Source: Arabidopsis thaliana (Eukaryota; Streptophyta; Magnoliopsida; Brassicales; Brassicaceae). Taken from it: a stretch of DNA of 64,000 nucleotides. Of this stretch, positions 12,335 through 22,779 are shown one piece after another. Positions within the stretch are counted from its first letter, which is position 1. Every line of letters starts with the position of its first letter. The position numbers and the translations under genes are program-made. The notes below the pieces were generated by a model. The model made no database searches. It saw only the letters and a list, made by a program, of their open reading frames with translations, and was not told where the DNA came from. The stretch lies in NCBI RefSeq assembly GCF_000001735.4, contig NC_003074.8, forward strand, positions 2,604,101 through 2,668,100, read 5' to 3'.

Positions 12335-12668
12335 TCATGAGGAAGGAGCTGCAGCTTTCTCGACGACTTTCTTGTCGCGTCTTTCCATAGCAACATCCCA
12401 TTCATCGTGGCCGATGTGCTTAGGCTGCCCAATCACAAATTCAAATCAAATCATCAACCAAATGTTCAATAGAGTACCCAAATTTGTATAAACCGGATCA
12501 AATCGAGCAAACCCTAGGAGAGAGAGAGAGCAATGAATCGAAAAGGGGGGAAATTCATACACGGCCATGATAAGCTTTGTGGATGTAGTACTGAGAATTG
12601 CCCATGATACAGAGCATCCCACCGATGATTCCGAGAGGCAACATCGCTTCCAACCATACCAACGACAT
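12335..12668 (-). CDS. Complex I MWFE-like subunit (NDUFA1 homologue)
   Basis: Two exons, 12561-12668 and 12335-12424, give a 65-residue protein, the normal size for this small accessory subunit of mitochondrial NADH:ubiquinone oxidoreductase. It starts MSLVWLEAMLPLGIIGG, with one hydrophobic helix at about residues 5-24. It then has an inter-membrane-space type tail with HIGHDEWDVAMERRD and a Lys/Ala-rich end. The subunit is anchored in the membrane arm and is needed for assembly. The donor CCGT|GTATGA and acceptor TGGGCAG join in frame (36 + 29 codons). TGGGCT motifs at 12767-12780 and the inverted copy at 12808 fit a nuclear gene for a mitochondrial protein. The gene is divergent from the KH gene. 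Confidence 0.93.
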
Positions 12669-12766
12669 CTTCGTCTTCTCCTTTCTTCCGATTGTGCTTC
12701 TTCTCTGTGTTAAGATCCAAGTTAAAGATTTGGGATCAGAGACCACTCTAGTCAATTGGATAATAA

Positions 12767-12813
12767 TGGGCTTTTGGGCTTCATTTTTAATGAAACGTAA
12801 ATCTCAAAGCCCA
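12767..12813 (-). promoter_or_regulatory. Cluster of site II (TGGGCY) motifs
   Basis: TGGGCT at 12767-12772 and 12775-12780, plus the inverted form AGCCCA at 12808-12813, about 100-145 bp upstream of the complex I subunit start. Such pairs are known TCP-factor targets in nuclear respiratory-chain genes. Confidence 0.6.
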
Positions 12814-13824
12814 ATACATCCAAATGAAATGTTTTTGACTTTTTCATGGATTGGATGGATACATGGTCACGGACGGTGGTAATAACTAGATAACCTACTT
12901 GGTAGTACTAGTGTTATGACTTATGACCCCAAGTTAGTACATGTAAGCTTTCCCTAGTAATCAAATTTTATCCCACAACCGTATGAAGCTGGATGATGAA
13001 GACAGTATACACTTGGAAGTAATGTTTTCTTATAGAAGATATTAAACACGATCGATTAAAAGGCGAGTACCGAGTAAGAAATGAAATATGTCAAACTAAG
13101 CAAGTAAACGAGAATCTACGGATATTTAAGACACGAGATACACAAATAAATTAGTAAATAAAGAAAATCTACGGACAGTTATATCAGATTGACACGTTAC
13201 AAATTAAAATCTCTGTTTATTAATGATATATTTTCTTGTTTGACACGATTTATATATATCAGACGTTAAAACTTATATTTAGTACGATAAAGTAACACCG
13301 TGAACCGGAAGTTACGGCCATAAAAACGCAAAAAGGAAATGTAGGGTTTTAGTTGCTAAAAAAGATACTTAAAGGTTAGATTTTTTTTTTAAAGTAATTA
13401 AAAGGGAGTAAAAAGGTTAAATGATAAGTCTCATATTTACCCTAGCATTCTACTAAACACTAAAGACTTTAACTGATAAAATGATAGCAAAGAACATAGG
13501 GTTGAATGACAATCATGGTAAAGATAAGAATTCAAAAGATGTTTTGACAAAATCCGAATATAGTCTTCGGTAAGTTTCTCTTTTTTGTTAAAAAAAAAAG
13601 TTTCTCTTTTCATTTTCTTTTTTTTCCTGTTCTCTTATTTATACACACAAAAAACCCTCCTTGAGTCGAAATGCTACTGTGACGACTCTGTTTGCTTCTC
13701 TTCCTTTTCTTCCTCGGCAACAACAACACCCTTCCTCTCCTCACTCCCTATCCGCCAAAATCTCTTCTTCTTCCTTTTTCTTATTTTCCTTTCAATATCT
13801 GATAGCTGCAAAACAGAACCCACC
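12814..13824. other. Intergenic between divergent complex I and KH genes
   Basis: AT-rich with no coding frame. The right 200 bp is the KH gene leader. It contains a four-codon uORF, ATG at 13671 to TGA at 13682, followed by a long CT/TTC-rich tract up to the start codon at 13825. Confidence 0.5.
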
Positions 13825-16214
13825 ATGTCTGGTCTGTATAATTATAATAACTTCTCACCTTCTAGAGCCGCTTCTCCTCAGATTAGAACCCCTTCCTCCG
13901 ATGTTGACAGGTGTTTCTCTTTCGACTTATCCTCCCTCTCTAATGGCTTCTTTGATGAAATCTCTTATCTCTTTGTTTTTTGCTCGTTTTCTGCAGTCAA
14001 TACATATCTCAGTTGTTAGCAGAGCATCAAAAGCTTGGACCTTTCATGCAAGTCTTACCCATTTGTAGCCGACTCTTAAATCAAGGTCCCACTCTTCTCA
14101 TTTCTTCCTTCTTAGATCTGAATTTTTTTTGGTGAAGTTGATGTTTCCTGTATATTTGTCTTGATTATGCAGCATTTCTCTCTTTGATGACTTGTCCTAA
14201 TACTCATTGTCTGAATCACATAATTGGATCTTCGCTCATATAGTCATATTTAATCTCAGAGTACTTTATTAGCTCTTAATTCTTCATGCTTTTGATGCTT
14301 TTGAGTCTTGTTAGTTGATTAGTTCAGTTAATGATAGTATCGTCTCCGTGGTCAGTTAATGAAGATTGGTTGGGGCTTTTTGTGGCTATGCTTTGATGGC
14401 GTATGTGGTTTGGTAGCAAAGCTTCCAGATTTGTTAGCTATATTGATTGGTATCATTGACATTCTCTTCTTTGTTTTCTTTTTATTGTGCAGAAATTTTC
14501 CGGATCACCGGAATGATGCCCAACCAAGGATTTACCGATTTTGATAGGTTACGGCATCGAAGTCCTAGTCCAATGGCTTCACCAAATCTTATGTCTAATG
14601 TTTCCGGTGGTGGATTAGGTGGTTGGAATGGTCTTCCACCAGAGGTAGCCATTTTGCTTACAAACTGTGTTTCGTTAGAGCTTTTTTCTTCATGTCTTTG
14701 TTGAAGAAGCTACCTTTTCATCCCTGATTATCTTAATAGAACATAGAAAGTTTCTTAACAGAATATTGTGGTTGAAACCCACTTGCACATGAAAATATTT
14801 ATGGATGGCTCATGTATTCTTTTCTTGGAGCAGCCTAATATTCCTAGTGCAAGGAATATAAGGTATGAGTTTAGCTCTCCATCTCCTTGTTTGAATATGT
14901 GGTGCCATCTGTAGCCTATAGATCGTTGCATGTTCAAGAGTTAGAAGTTTCGGTCTTTGTATACCCGATAAGAAGTCTCGACTGTTTAGGTAATTCCTCA
15001 TAGAAAATCTATCTAGAGCTTCAACTAGAACCTTTTTATCTCTTGTAGAGATACCCTTTAAGCCCTTCTTCTAGGAGATGATGTTTCATTGCCATTTTAC
15101 TCATTTCAGAACTGTAATAAAAATGTAGCCTTTTTATTTCTCGTAGAGAATTGGTGGTCCTCATGGAATGGCAATGGAGTGGCAAGGTGCGCCAGCTAGC
15201 CCAAGTTCATACCCAGTGAAGCGTATTTTGCGTTTAGATCTTCCAGTTGATACCTATCCGAATGTAAGTTTCGCTGTATTGTTTTCTTTGCGACAATGAA
15301 GTTCAGGTGAATTAACCATTCTTCTGCTTTTGGTTGTTAGTTCAATTTTGTTGGAAGGCTTCTGGGTCCTAGAGGGAATTCATTAAAGCGTGTGGAAGCA
15401 ACTACGGGTTGCCGTGTGTATATTAGAGGGAAAGGATCAATTAAGGATCCTGAAAAAGTAAGACATGTTTACATTTTTTTCTGTTTCCAACCATCTTTTT
15501 ACCAAACTATGCTCATATTTTGCATTGATATGTTTGTTGCTAGGAAGAGAAACTGAAAGGGAAGCCTGGCTATGAGCATCTCAATGAGCAGTTGCATATC
15601 CTCATTGAGGCTGATCTTCCAATTGATATTGTGGATATAAAGCTGCGGCAGGCCCAAGAAATAATCGAGGAGTTGGTCAAGCCTGTGGTGCGTGTTGTAA
15701 CATACTTTTTCTCATTTTATTTTTGAGAGCCACATTGCTTTGAAGTTTTGCAACAAGTTCATCAATGTTCTTTTTGTTATTTGCATGTTTTAAGTCTTAG
15801 TTAGGCAAGGTGGGAGTTCCGTAGTAAAGGAGTCTCAGTTTTGGGTTAGTCTGTAGTAACAAGCAGCAGGTGGTAAGTGGTAACAGACCTTACGCCAGTT
15901 AGTTGAGAACTGATAGTCTTAAAGGAGGGCTAGGAGAATTCATTTGGGAATTATGGATTGGTTTAGGATCTTGGTTTGTGCATTGGTCGAGAGTCAAGAG
16001 ACTTTTCTCCTGAACTATCAGATAACTTAAGGTTACTCACATAACATGCTTTGTATTCTTTTCACAGGATGAGTCGCAGGATTACATCAAGAGGCAGCAG
16101 TTGCGAGAGCTAGCGTTGCTGAATTCAAACTTGAGAGAAAACAGCCCAGGACCAAGCGGTAGTGTCTCTCCTTTCAATTCAAATGCAATGAAACGCCCAA
16201 AAACAGGGCGTTAA
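13825..16214 (+). CDS. KH/STAR-domain RNA-binding protein (quaking-like)
   Basis: Seven exons: 13825-13910, 13997-14085, 14493-14644, 15147-15263, 15341-15457, 15544-15687, 16068-16214. They encode 283 residues. Residues 1-30 are Ser/Pro-rich. A Qua1-like segment ([17 protein letters not shown]) follows, as in STAR proteins. The single KH domain is at about residues 139-240, with the GXXG loop LLGPRGNS and the signature [17 protein letters not shown] Qua2-like helical tail follows ([16 protein letters not shown]), and the C-terminus KRPKTGR is a likely nuclear signal. STAR proteins bind bipartite RNA elements and act in splicing or mRNA fate; the targets of this member are not visible from sequence. 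The start ATG at 13825 (CACCATGTC) has good context. Its 3' flank has a degenerate copy at 18277-18505. Confidence 0.93.
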
Positions 16215-16842
16215 GAGCTTGAGAGATCCTAGATAAAAATTATGTGCATATGTGTATAACTGGCCTAATGGTGTTGGTTGAGTCTGCTCTTGGTTCTTCT
16301 GCTTACCCTCTGATCCACACACTGATGCTTATACACAAAGCACCAAGAGAACAGTTTCCTCCTTGACCGGGGTTTGATGCATTGTAACCATCAAAGATAT
16401 TAGATAATTTGGATTTATTCATGTGTTGAAGTAGTTGTATTCTTGACTTTGGAATGGAGATCTAGTTACATGTATATGTGGATAGATAGATACCTTACCA
16501 ATGGAGTTTATGATTTTGCTTCTTTCTTGTAACTTTCCGGTTTTAGGCAAATTGTGTGTTATGAATCGGCCAAGGTGGTTGGTGAAGTAGTTGACTATGA
16601 TGACACGTGGGGCTCAGACACAGCTTTAGGTTTCACAGCTGGGAAATGGGCCCGATTGATTATTTATTGTTTGTTTCGTAAGAAAACCAAAAAAAGGGTT
16701 TTTAAAGTTGGACGAGGTTCCCAACTTTTTCACCACTGGCTCCTCTGTGATTGATTCCATTCCCGTCTAAAATATCTCAGATCTCAGATTTCAGATCTCT
16801 CAGTTCAACTTTCTCATTCATCACAGATCATAGTGTACGAAG
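16215..16842 (+). other. KH gene 3' UTR and RER2 promoter
   Basis: KH 3' UTR to about 16550, then the RER2 promoter with ACACGTGG near 16603 and TGGGCC near 16647. The segment 16579-16680 matches 18642-18755 upstream of RER3, and 16333-16480 matches 18277-18505. The tandem duplication therefore took in part of the KH 3' flank. Confidence 0.6.
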
Positions 16843-17862
16843 ATGGCGGCTATGGCGGCGAAGCTTCATATATCGACGAAATCGGATCAGAGCAATGTGC
16901 GATTGCCTAGACTGATCAACCTGTCGCGTGATCCAACCGCTAGAGTCTTGTTTCCACGAAACGGATCAGTTTCTTCGCTCCACACCAACTTCTCTTCTCC
17001 AAATATAATGGTTCCATGCGCCGGAGGTGGTGGTGGTGGAAGCATCGGTAATCACGGCGGTGGAAGTGGAAGCGGAGGAGGTGGTGGTGGTTATGGAGGT
17101 TCAGAAGAAGAAGAATCGTCTCCATGGGGACCATTAGGGTTATTTATCCAAGGATGGAGATCACGAGTTGCAGCTGATTCTCAATTCCCTTTCAAGGTAC
17201 TAATGGAAATGCTTGTTGGTGTTAGCGCCAATGTACTTGGCGACATGGCTTCACGCCCTAATTTCGGATTGAACGAGCTAGATTTCGTCTTCTCCACTCT
17301 CGTTGTAGGTTCGATTCTCAATTTCACACTCATGTACCTCTTAGCTCCTTCTGCAATATCTCATGGATCCTCCAATTTGTTGCCTGGAATCTTTAGAAGC
17401 TGTCCTTCGAGCCATATGTTTGAACAGGGTAACTTCACCCTTATGAACCGTTTTGGGACTCTTGTGTACAAAGGAATGGTTTTTGCTACCGTGGGATTAG
17501 CTGCAGGTCTTGTTGGAACCGCTATCTCTAACGGGTTGATCATGCTGAGGAAAAAGATTGATCCGAGCTTCGAAACGCCGAACAAACCACCACCTACGCT
17601 GCTGAATTCTTTAACTTGGGCAACGCATATGGGAGTGAGCGCCAATGTGAGGTACCAAACGTTGAATGGGGCTGAATTCTTGCTGGAAAAGTCATTGCCG
17701 CCATTGGTGTTTAAAACAAGTGTGATTGCTTTGAGGGTTGTGAACAATGTTTTGGGAGGAATGTCGTTTGTTACATTGGCGAGGATGACTGGATCACAGT
17801 CGGTGGAGGAGGAGAAGAAGATAGAGATGTCAGAGATATCAGAGAAGGAGAAAGAGGATTGA
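16843..17862 (+). CDS. RER2: RETICULATA-RELATED chloroplast protein (DUF3411), first tandem copy
   Basis: Intronless, 339 residues. Residues 1 to about 55 form a Ser/Arg-rich plastid transit peptide (MAAMAAKLHISTKSDQ). A glycine-rich linker and an acidic patch (about 60-95) follow. The conserved DUF3411 region begins at SPWGPLGLFIQGWRSRVAAD and contains at least three hydrophobic segments (around FVFSTLVVGSILNFTLMYLL, MVFATVGLAAGLVGTAISNG and VIALRVVNNVLGGMSFV). RETICULATA proteins lie in the chloroplast envelope and affect leaf mesophyll development and amino-acid or nucleotide supply; the molecular activity is unsettled. A second copy follows 2.05 kb downstream on the same strand. The copies differ mostly in the linker, the third hydrophobic segment and the acidic C-terminus. 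The RER2 number is from memory. Confidence 0.92.
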   Translation: MAAMAAKLHISTKSDQSNVRLPRLINLSRDPTARVLFPRNGSVSSLHTNFSSPNIMVPCAGGGGGGSIGNHGGGSGSGGGGGGYGGSEEEESSPWGPLGLFIQGWRSRVAADSQFPFKVLMEMLVGVSANVLGDMASRPNFGLNELDFVFSTLVVGSILNFTLMYLLAPSAISHGSSNLLPGIFRSCPSSHMFEQGNFTLMNRFGTLVYKGMVFATVGLAAGLVGTAISNGLIMLRKKIDPSFETPNKPPPTLLNSLTWATHMGVSANVRYQTLNGAEFLLEKSLPPLVFKTSVIALRVVNNVLGGMSFVTLARMTGSQSVEEEKKIEMSEISEKEKED

Positions 17863-18276
17863 ATCTCTTAGAGAGTTTCTTTTTTTGTTCCTATGTTGTT
17901 TCTGTTGTTCATAGGTAGAAGGCACAAGAGGCATCACTTCTTGAGTTGAAACCTTTTTACACGTTCTTACAAAAGCAAAAGACATTTGTTCTGGTGTGTG
18001 TCCATCCTAGTACTCCTATGTCATTGGTAGGGTCAAATTTGTTGTTTTCTGTATCAACATAACCAATAAAATAAATCCAATCACAAGTTCTGATTCAGAA
18101 ATGAAGATTGAATGATTTACTTATAGGACATGTAAGCTTACTTCTGACGAGTGATCCATTTATGACTAGAGTATAGCTAAGAGTCGAACATATGAACAAA
18201 GAATAAATTTAAAAGCAGTGGAAGAAGAAGTAATCAGAACATCCCAAGTTTCATCAATAGGCATGAACACTAGTTA
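17863..18276 (+). other. RER2 3' flank
   Basis: 3' UTR and downstream sequence. Words such as GTCCATCCTA, TGTCATTG, TTTGTTGTTTTCT and GAATGATTTACTTAT recur in the same order after RER3 (near 20018-20140), so the 3' flank was part of the duplicated unit. Confidence 0.6.
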
Positions 18277-18505
18277 AGCAATAAGCACCAAGAGAGGCCT
18301 AACAGTTTCTCATTTCTAAAGAGAGAGAGAGGAAAATGTCACATACAAAAAGAATGTCAAAATAGCGGTCATAAGAGAAAAACCTTCATAAAAAAATTAG
18401 CGGTCTTAGATGGTTGGTGCATTGCAAATTTGCAAACCATTGAAAGATACATTCTTTGGAATTATTCATGTGTTGAACTTGTGGTATTATACATATATGT
18501 AGAAA
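18277..18505 (+). repeat. Degenerate duplicate of the KH gene 3' flank
   Basis: Shared words in the same order as 16333-16480: AAGCACCAAGAGA, ACAGTTTCTC or ACAGTTTCCTC, GCATTG, AACCAT, AAAGATA, and the exact 17-mer TTATTCATGTGTTGAA plus flanking bases. This places one boundary of the RER tandem duplication inside the KH 3' UTR region. The copy carries small insertions relative to the original and has no coding content. Confidence 0.6.
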
Positions 18506-18641
18506 GCTTCCAATTTGGCGATCACAGTTGTGTCTTTCAACTAAAAAAAGACATTTGAAAGTTCAATGCTTTTGTCCGAATCCTACTATATAAAAAAATC
18601 AACAATGGTGGTGGGTCAGCTCAACATGCTTAGTTGGTGTC

Positions 18642-18755
18642 TTGGTGAAGTAGTTGAGTGTTATGGGCACGTGGGAGCTCAAAAACAGCTTAAGTTTCGC
18701 ACGTGGGAAATGGGCCGATTGATTTTGATTGTTTGTAAAAACTAGGGTTTTAAAG
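18642..18755 (+). promoter_or_regulatory. RER3 promoter block shared with RER2
   Basis: Begins TTGGTGAAGTAGTTGA, then GCACGTGGGA (G-box core), AACAGCTT, GGGAAATGGGCC and GATTGATT. The RER2 copy at 16579-16680 has the same elements in the same order. Retention of both CACGTG and TGGGCC in the two copies is the notable point. Confidence 0.55.
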
Positions 18756-18891
18756 CAAAGATCAGGTTTCGATTTCACCAAAAACCAAACACTGTGTCTT
18801 CCATCCTAAAGATTGTAAAGGGAAACCGTTTTCGATTTTCAGAGAAGATCACACATCTTTCGTCCCTTCACTGCCATACGTGTCGATAAAG

Positions 18892-19905
18892 ATGGCGGCT
18901 ATGGCGGCGAAGCTTCAGTTATCGGCGAAATCTGATCAAAGCAGTGTGCGATTACCGAGAGTGATCAACCTCTCCCGCGATCCAACGACTAGAGTCTCGT
19001 TTCCGCGAAATGGATCAGTTTGTTCCCTCCACACCAATTTCTCTTCTCCACATCTCGCGAAACCTTGCGCCGGAGGTGGTGGTGGTGGAAGCACCGGTAA
19101 TAACGGCGGCGGAAGCGGAAGCGGAGGAGGAGGTGGTGGTTTTGGAGGTTCAGGGGGTGAAGCAAGTGAAGAATCATCTCCATGGGGACCAATAGGGTTA
19201 TTCATCCAAGGATGGAGATCAAGAGTTGCAGCTGATCCTCAGTTCCCTTTTAAGGTACTAATGGAAGAGATCGTAGGACTTAGCGCTTGTGTTCTCGGTG
19301 ACATGGCTTCACGACCTAATTTCGGATTAAACGAGCTAGATTTCGTCTTCTCCACGCTCGTTGTAGGTTCGATTCTCAATTTCGTACTCATGTACATGTT
19401 AGCTCCTACTGCAGCAACTCTTGGCTCCTCTCAGACTTTGCCTGGAATCTTTAGAAACTGTCCATCAAGCCATATGTTTGAACAGGGTAGCTTCACCGTT
19501 ATGAACCGTTTCGGGACTCTTGTGTACAAAGGAATGGTTTTTGCTAGTGTAGGATTAGCTGCAGGTCTTGTAGGTACTGCCATTTCTAATGGGTTGATTA
19601 TGCTGAGGAAGAAGATGGACCCGAGCTTCGAAACGCCAAACAAACCGCCACCGACTGTGCTTAATTCTTTAACTTGGGCAACTCATATGGGAGTGAGTGC
19701 GAATGCAAGGTACCAAACGTTGAATGGGATTGAGTTCTTGCTGGCAAAGGTGTTGCCCCCATTGGTGTTTAAGACAAGTGTGATAGTTTTGAGGTGTGCA
19801 AACAATGTTGCTGGAGGAATGTCGTTTGTTTTGTTGGCAAGGATGACGGGATCACAGTCGGTGGAGGAGAAGACAGAGATTTCAGAGAAAGAGAAGGATG
19901 ATTGA
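18892..19905 (+). CDS. RER3: RETICULATA-RELATED chloroplast protein (DUF3411), second tandem copy
   Basis: Intronless, 337 residues. The frame is open slightly upstream (18880), but the first ATG is at 18892 and its product starts MAAMAAKLQLSAKSDQ, matching the tandem partner. Architecture is as in RER2: transit peptide, glycine-rich linker (about residues 62-92), acidic stretch, then DUF3411 starting SPWGPIGLFIQGWRSRVAAD with several membrane segments. The core region FGLNELDFVFSTLVVGSILN is identical in the two copies, as is MDPSFETPNKPPP apart from a conservative change. Likely inner-envelope location; function as for RER2. The 3' end is followed by a duplicated 3' flank. Confidence 0.92.
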   Translation: MAAMAAKLQLSAKSDQSSVRLPRVINLSRDPTTRVSFPRNGSVCSLHTNFSSPHLAKPCAGGGGGGSTGNNGGGSGSGGGGGGFGGSGGEASEESSPWGPIGLFIQGWRSRVAADPQFPFKVLMEEIVGLSACVLGDMASRPNFGLNELDFVFSTLVVGSILNFVLMYMLAPTAATLGSSQTLPGIFRNCPSSHMFEQGSFTVMNRFGTLVYKGMVFASVGLAAGLVGTAISNGLIMLRKKMDPSFETPNKPPPTVLNSLTWATHMGVSANARYQTLNGIEFLLAKVLPPLVFKTSVIVLRCANNVAGGMSFVLLARMTGSQSVEEKTEISEKEKDD

Positions 19906-20593
19906 ATCTCATCCTAGTCTTTCAAGGTTTTTGTTCCTGTGTGTTTTTCGCCAGTTCATAGGCTTCTTGAGTTGAAACCATTTGTGTTGGAATAAATAAG
20001 ATGAATCCCTTCTTAGGTCCATCCTATTGGATGTCATTGTTAGGCCAAGTTTGTTGTTTTCTTTTTCAGTTACCATGAATATAATAACTCAATAAAAAGG
20101 TTATAAATTACAAATAAAGATCGAATGATTTACTTATCGAATATGTGAAAAACTTCATTCTGTTGTGGTGCTCTCTATTTATTGTTTAATAAAAACCTGA
20201 TTGAAGCAAATTATGTAGGTGACGATTGTGATTGTTGGTAGAAAAATTCAAGGTCAAAATAAACACAAGAATTAGATTTGATCAGTTTTGAAGGATTACG
20301 TAACTAATGATGCGTTGGCCCCTTACAGTAATTCGTCCCCCTCATTACACAAACAATCTATTGTCAAAAGTGTTGTTTTGTTGTTAGATCCCAGTAGATT
20401 AGAGCTAGAAAAAGCCCCATCTACTTGATCTGTACCCAATCATATATCCAAATTAAGAGTACAAGACATCCTCTTTTCCATTCAACCAATCATCCGACAA
20501 GTTTGTATAGACACGAGTTAAGTCAGGGTATTGAAGTATACATATCTTACAACATGGAATAAGAGAATGTGTGTGTGTGTTCACAAGGAGTCA
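19906..20593. other. Convergent 3' flanks of RER3 and the ZIP gene
   Basis: 3' UTRs of two converging genes plus AT-rich sequence. A short GTGTGTGTGTGT run lies at about 20569-20580. No further gene. Confidence 0.5.
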
Positions 20594-22779
20594 TCACCTA
20601 ACAGCCTCAGGTGCAGAATTGCAGTAGGGTGTGTGCAAGCACACAAGTCTCGTGAAAGTCAGACACACAACCGCACACGCTAGTCCCAGCACCATCCCCA
20701 CACTGCCTTTCCTTCTCTCTAACCTCACTGCTCTCTTAATCACCTGCCAGAAGCTGGGTAGTAATCCACCGCACGCCACCACCATCACGTGGTCCAGTCC
20801 GCTGTAATCTATCCCTGCTAATATGGATCCTATGGCCGATATGGGTCCCACAAATCCTATCAAAGCTGCTGCTGCAAGAGCTGCGTGCCAACTGTCTGTA
20901 GCCCCAAAGACACAGCTTGCAACCGCTGTCCCTCTTGGGAGCCCGTGTAGGGAAACCGGGAGAACCATATGTCGGCCAAGGCCATAAGCATTTGGAGCAG
21001 CCACCCCGAGAGCAAGCCCCTCGGCTAATGCATGGAACCCAACCGCTCCACACGCTAATAATGATTGGAGTGTTATCACACTGGTTGGAAAATTGGTTAC
21101 TGGGTTTATTAAACTGCCAGCCCGGGACTTTTTCCGACCAGTTACATTCAGGATGGTTGAGCTAGTGAAATGGCTCAGTCCAGCTCCAATTGCAAGTAGA
21201 CTAACCAGAGGGATTAATCCCATTTTTGCGGATAGCAGCAGTTGAAGTGGGCGCCAGAGACCAAGGACAAAAGCAATGCCTGAGGCAACTCCCATGAGAA
21301 GGGCGTGCTGGAGACGGAAGGTGACTGCCGATGCAACCAGAAATACTCCCCCAAGCAATGGACCCAGACCAAAGAGGAGTGAAACGAAGAAGCCAGAAGC
21401 ATCCTCTGAGCTGCAGATTGGAAAAAATGAAGCCTTAGTAAAATTTAAGAACCAATCAAATGGAGCAGCATATAACTTTTACTAGAACTCTGTAGTTTTA
21501 CTTGTAATCATGTGTGAAACTCTCGAAAAGAGTGCTAAGAGCTTCCATGGATGCTACTGATATGGTGGCTGCAGATGCCACTTGCGAAGGAGACGCTTCC
21601 TGTTGTGGTTACAATGAACAGAATTTAATTAAGTATACTAAGTGAATTTCGCATCTTTCTCAAATAAAAATATTAAATCACCACATGCAATTCACCTTAA
21701 AAGCATCAGGAAGCACTTCAGCAATAACCATCCAAATCATGCATCCGGCAGCAAATCCAGTGCAAAAAGGCAAAAACTTGCTGAACGCATCAGCGCATAA
21801 AAAAGCTGGCACGGCGACGAGAGGCTGGTAAAGAATGCAAAGAAAACAATAATCAGTATCCTGTTATGCAAACAAAGAAATCAGATCACAGAACATCATA
21901 TGATTACCTGAGGTAAGGATGTTATTATACTCCAGAGCATGGCATTTTGTGGAGAGACACCCCTTGATGCCAACACCATGCTAACAGCCAACCCTTCTGG
22001 AATGTTATGAACAGCTATGGCCAAAGTGACCAGAAGCCCTTGGCTAAAACCTTTTGAGCCAGCGAATGATACACCAACCCCTGATCCTTCCCCGAAAGAA
22101 TGAAGTGTCATAATTCCTATGACGAGAACAACTTTAGTTGCATCTGCGCCTTTAATATCCAGCATACTAACTTCACCATATTGTTCAAGAATCTGTCCAA
22201 AATACATGGTTAATTAATAAGTGATAGGTTTCTGTCAACTGTCAACACATGAGATTTAAATTCAAAATACTATGCAAATAAGTAACTAGGTGATTGACAG
22301 ACGAACATTCAGTTGCTTACCTGCTTACAGAGCCAAATGAACAAAGCACCGGCTAGGATCCCAGTAACAACCCAGTTTCCAGAGCCATGTTCCTGCCCTT
22401 CCTTAACAAGATCAAAGCTAGCGGCCAACATCACACCAGCAGCCATGCCATTGCAAATTCCAGCCCATTGAGGATCAAGCTCAACAAAGAAGAAGGGCAC
22501 AGCACCTAACCCAGTGGCAGCAGCCATAGCCAAGGTGAACAACGCAACTGTTGAGACTGAAACTTTGTTGTGAGTGCCTCTCTTTTCACCCATTCCAATG
22601 TCATGTAATGTTTTCTCTACACCACTTCCGTCAATAACATTACGTCCCATGTTTTCATGGGGAGAAGCTCTTACTTTATGTGAAACCTCCCACTGAGCAT
22701 TCGCATCGGTGTTTCCAATGAATACAACGACAAATAAGAATAGAAGCAGCACAAGTCCTTTGCAGCTTGAATGCATCAT
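20594..22779 (-). CDS. ZIP-family metal transporter
   Basis: Five exons: 22321-22779, 21908-22192, 21696-21824, 21502-21599, 20594-21410, giving 595 residues. The frame is open to 22791 but starts there with TTG; the first ATG is 22779 (ATGATGCATTC). The protein has a signal peptide (residues 1 to about 28), a lumenal segment of about 40 residues, and roughly a dozen membrane helices. ZIP-type metal-site helices are present: HSFGEGSGVG followed by HNIPEGLAVS. A second set, HALAEGLALG and HGLPRGTAVA, occurs in the C-terminal half, so the protein is longer than a canonical eight-helix ZIP. ZIP carriers move Zn, Fe or Mn toward the cytosol; substrate and membrane are not readable here. A leader intron is predicted at 22804-23160. 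Confidence 0.93.

Noticed and set aside
17361-17747. 128-codon minus-strand open frame inside RER2
   Set aside because: Mirror of the real coding strand; the same shadow appears in RER3 at 19431-19643.
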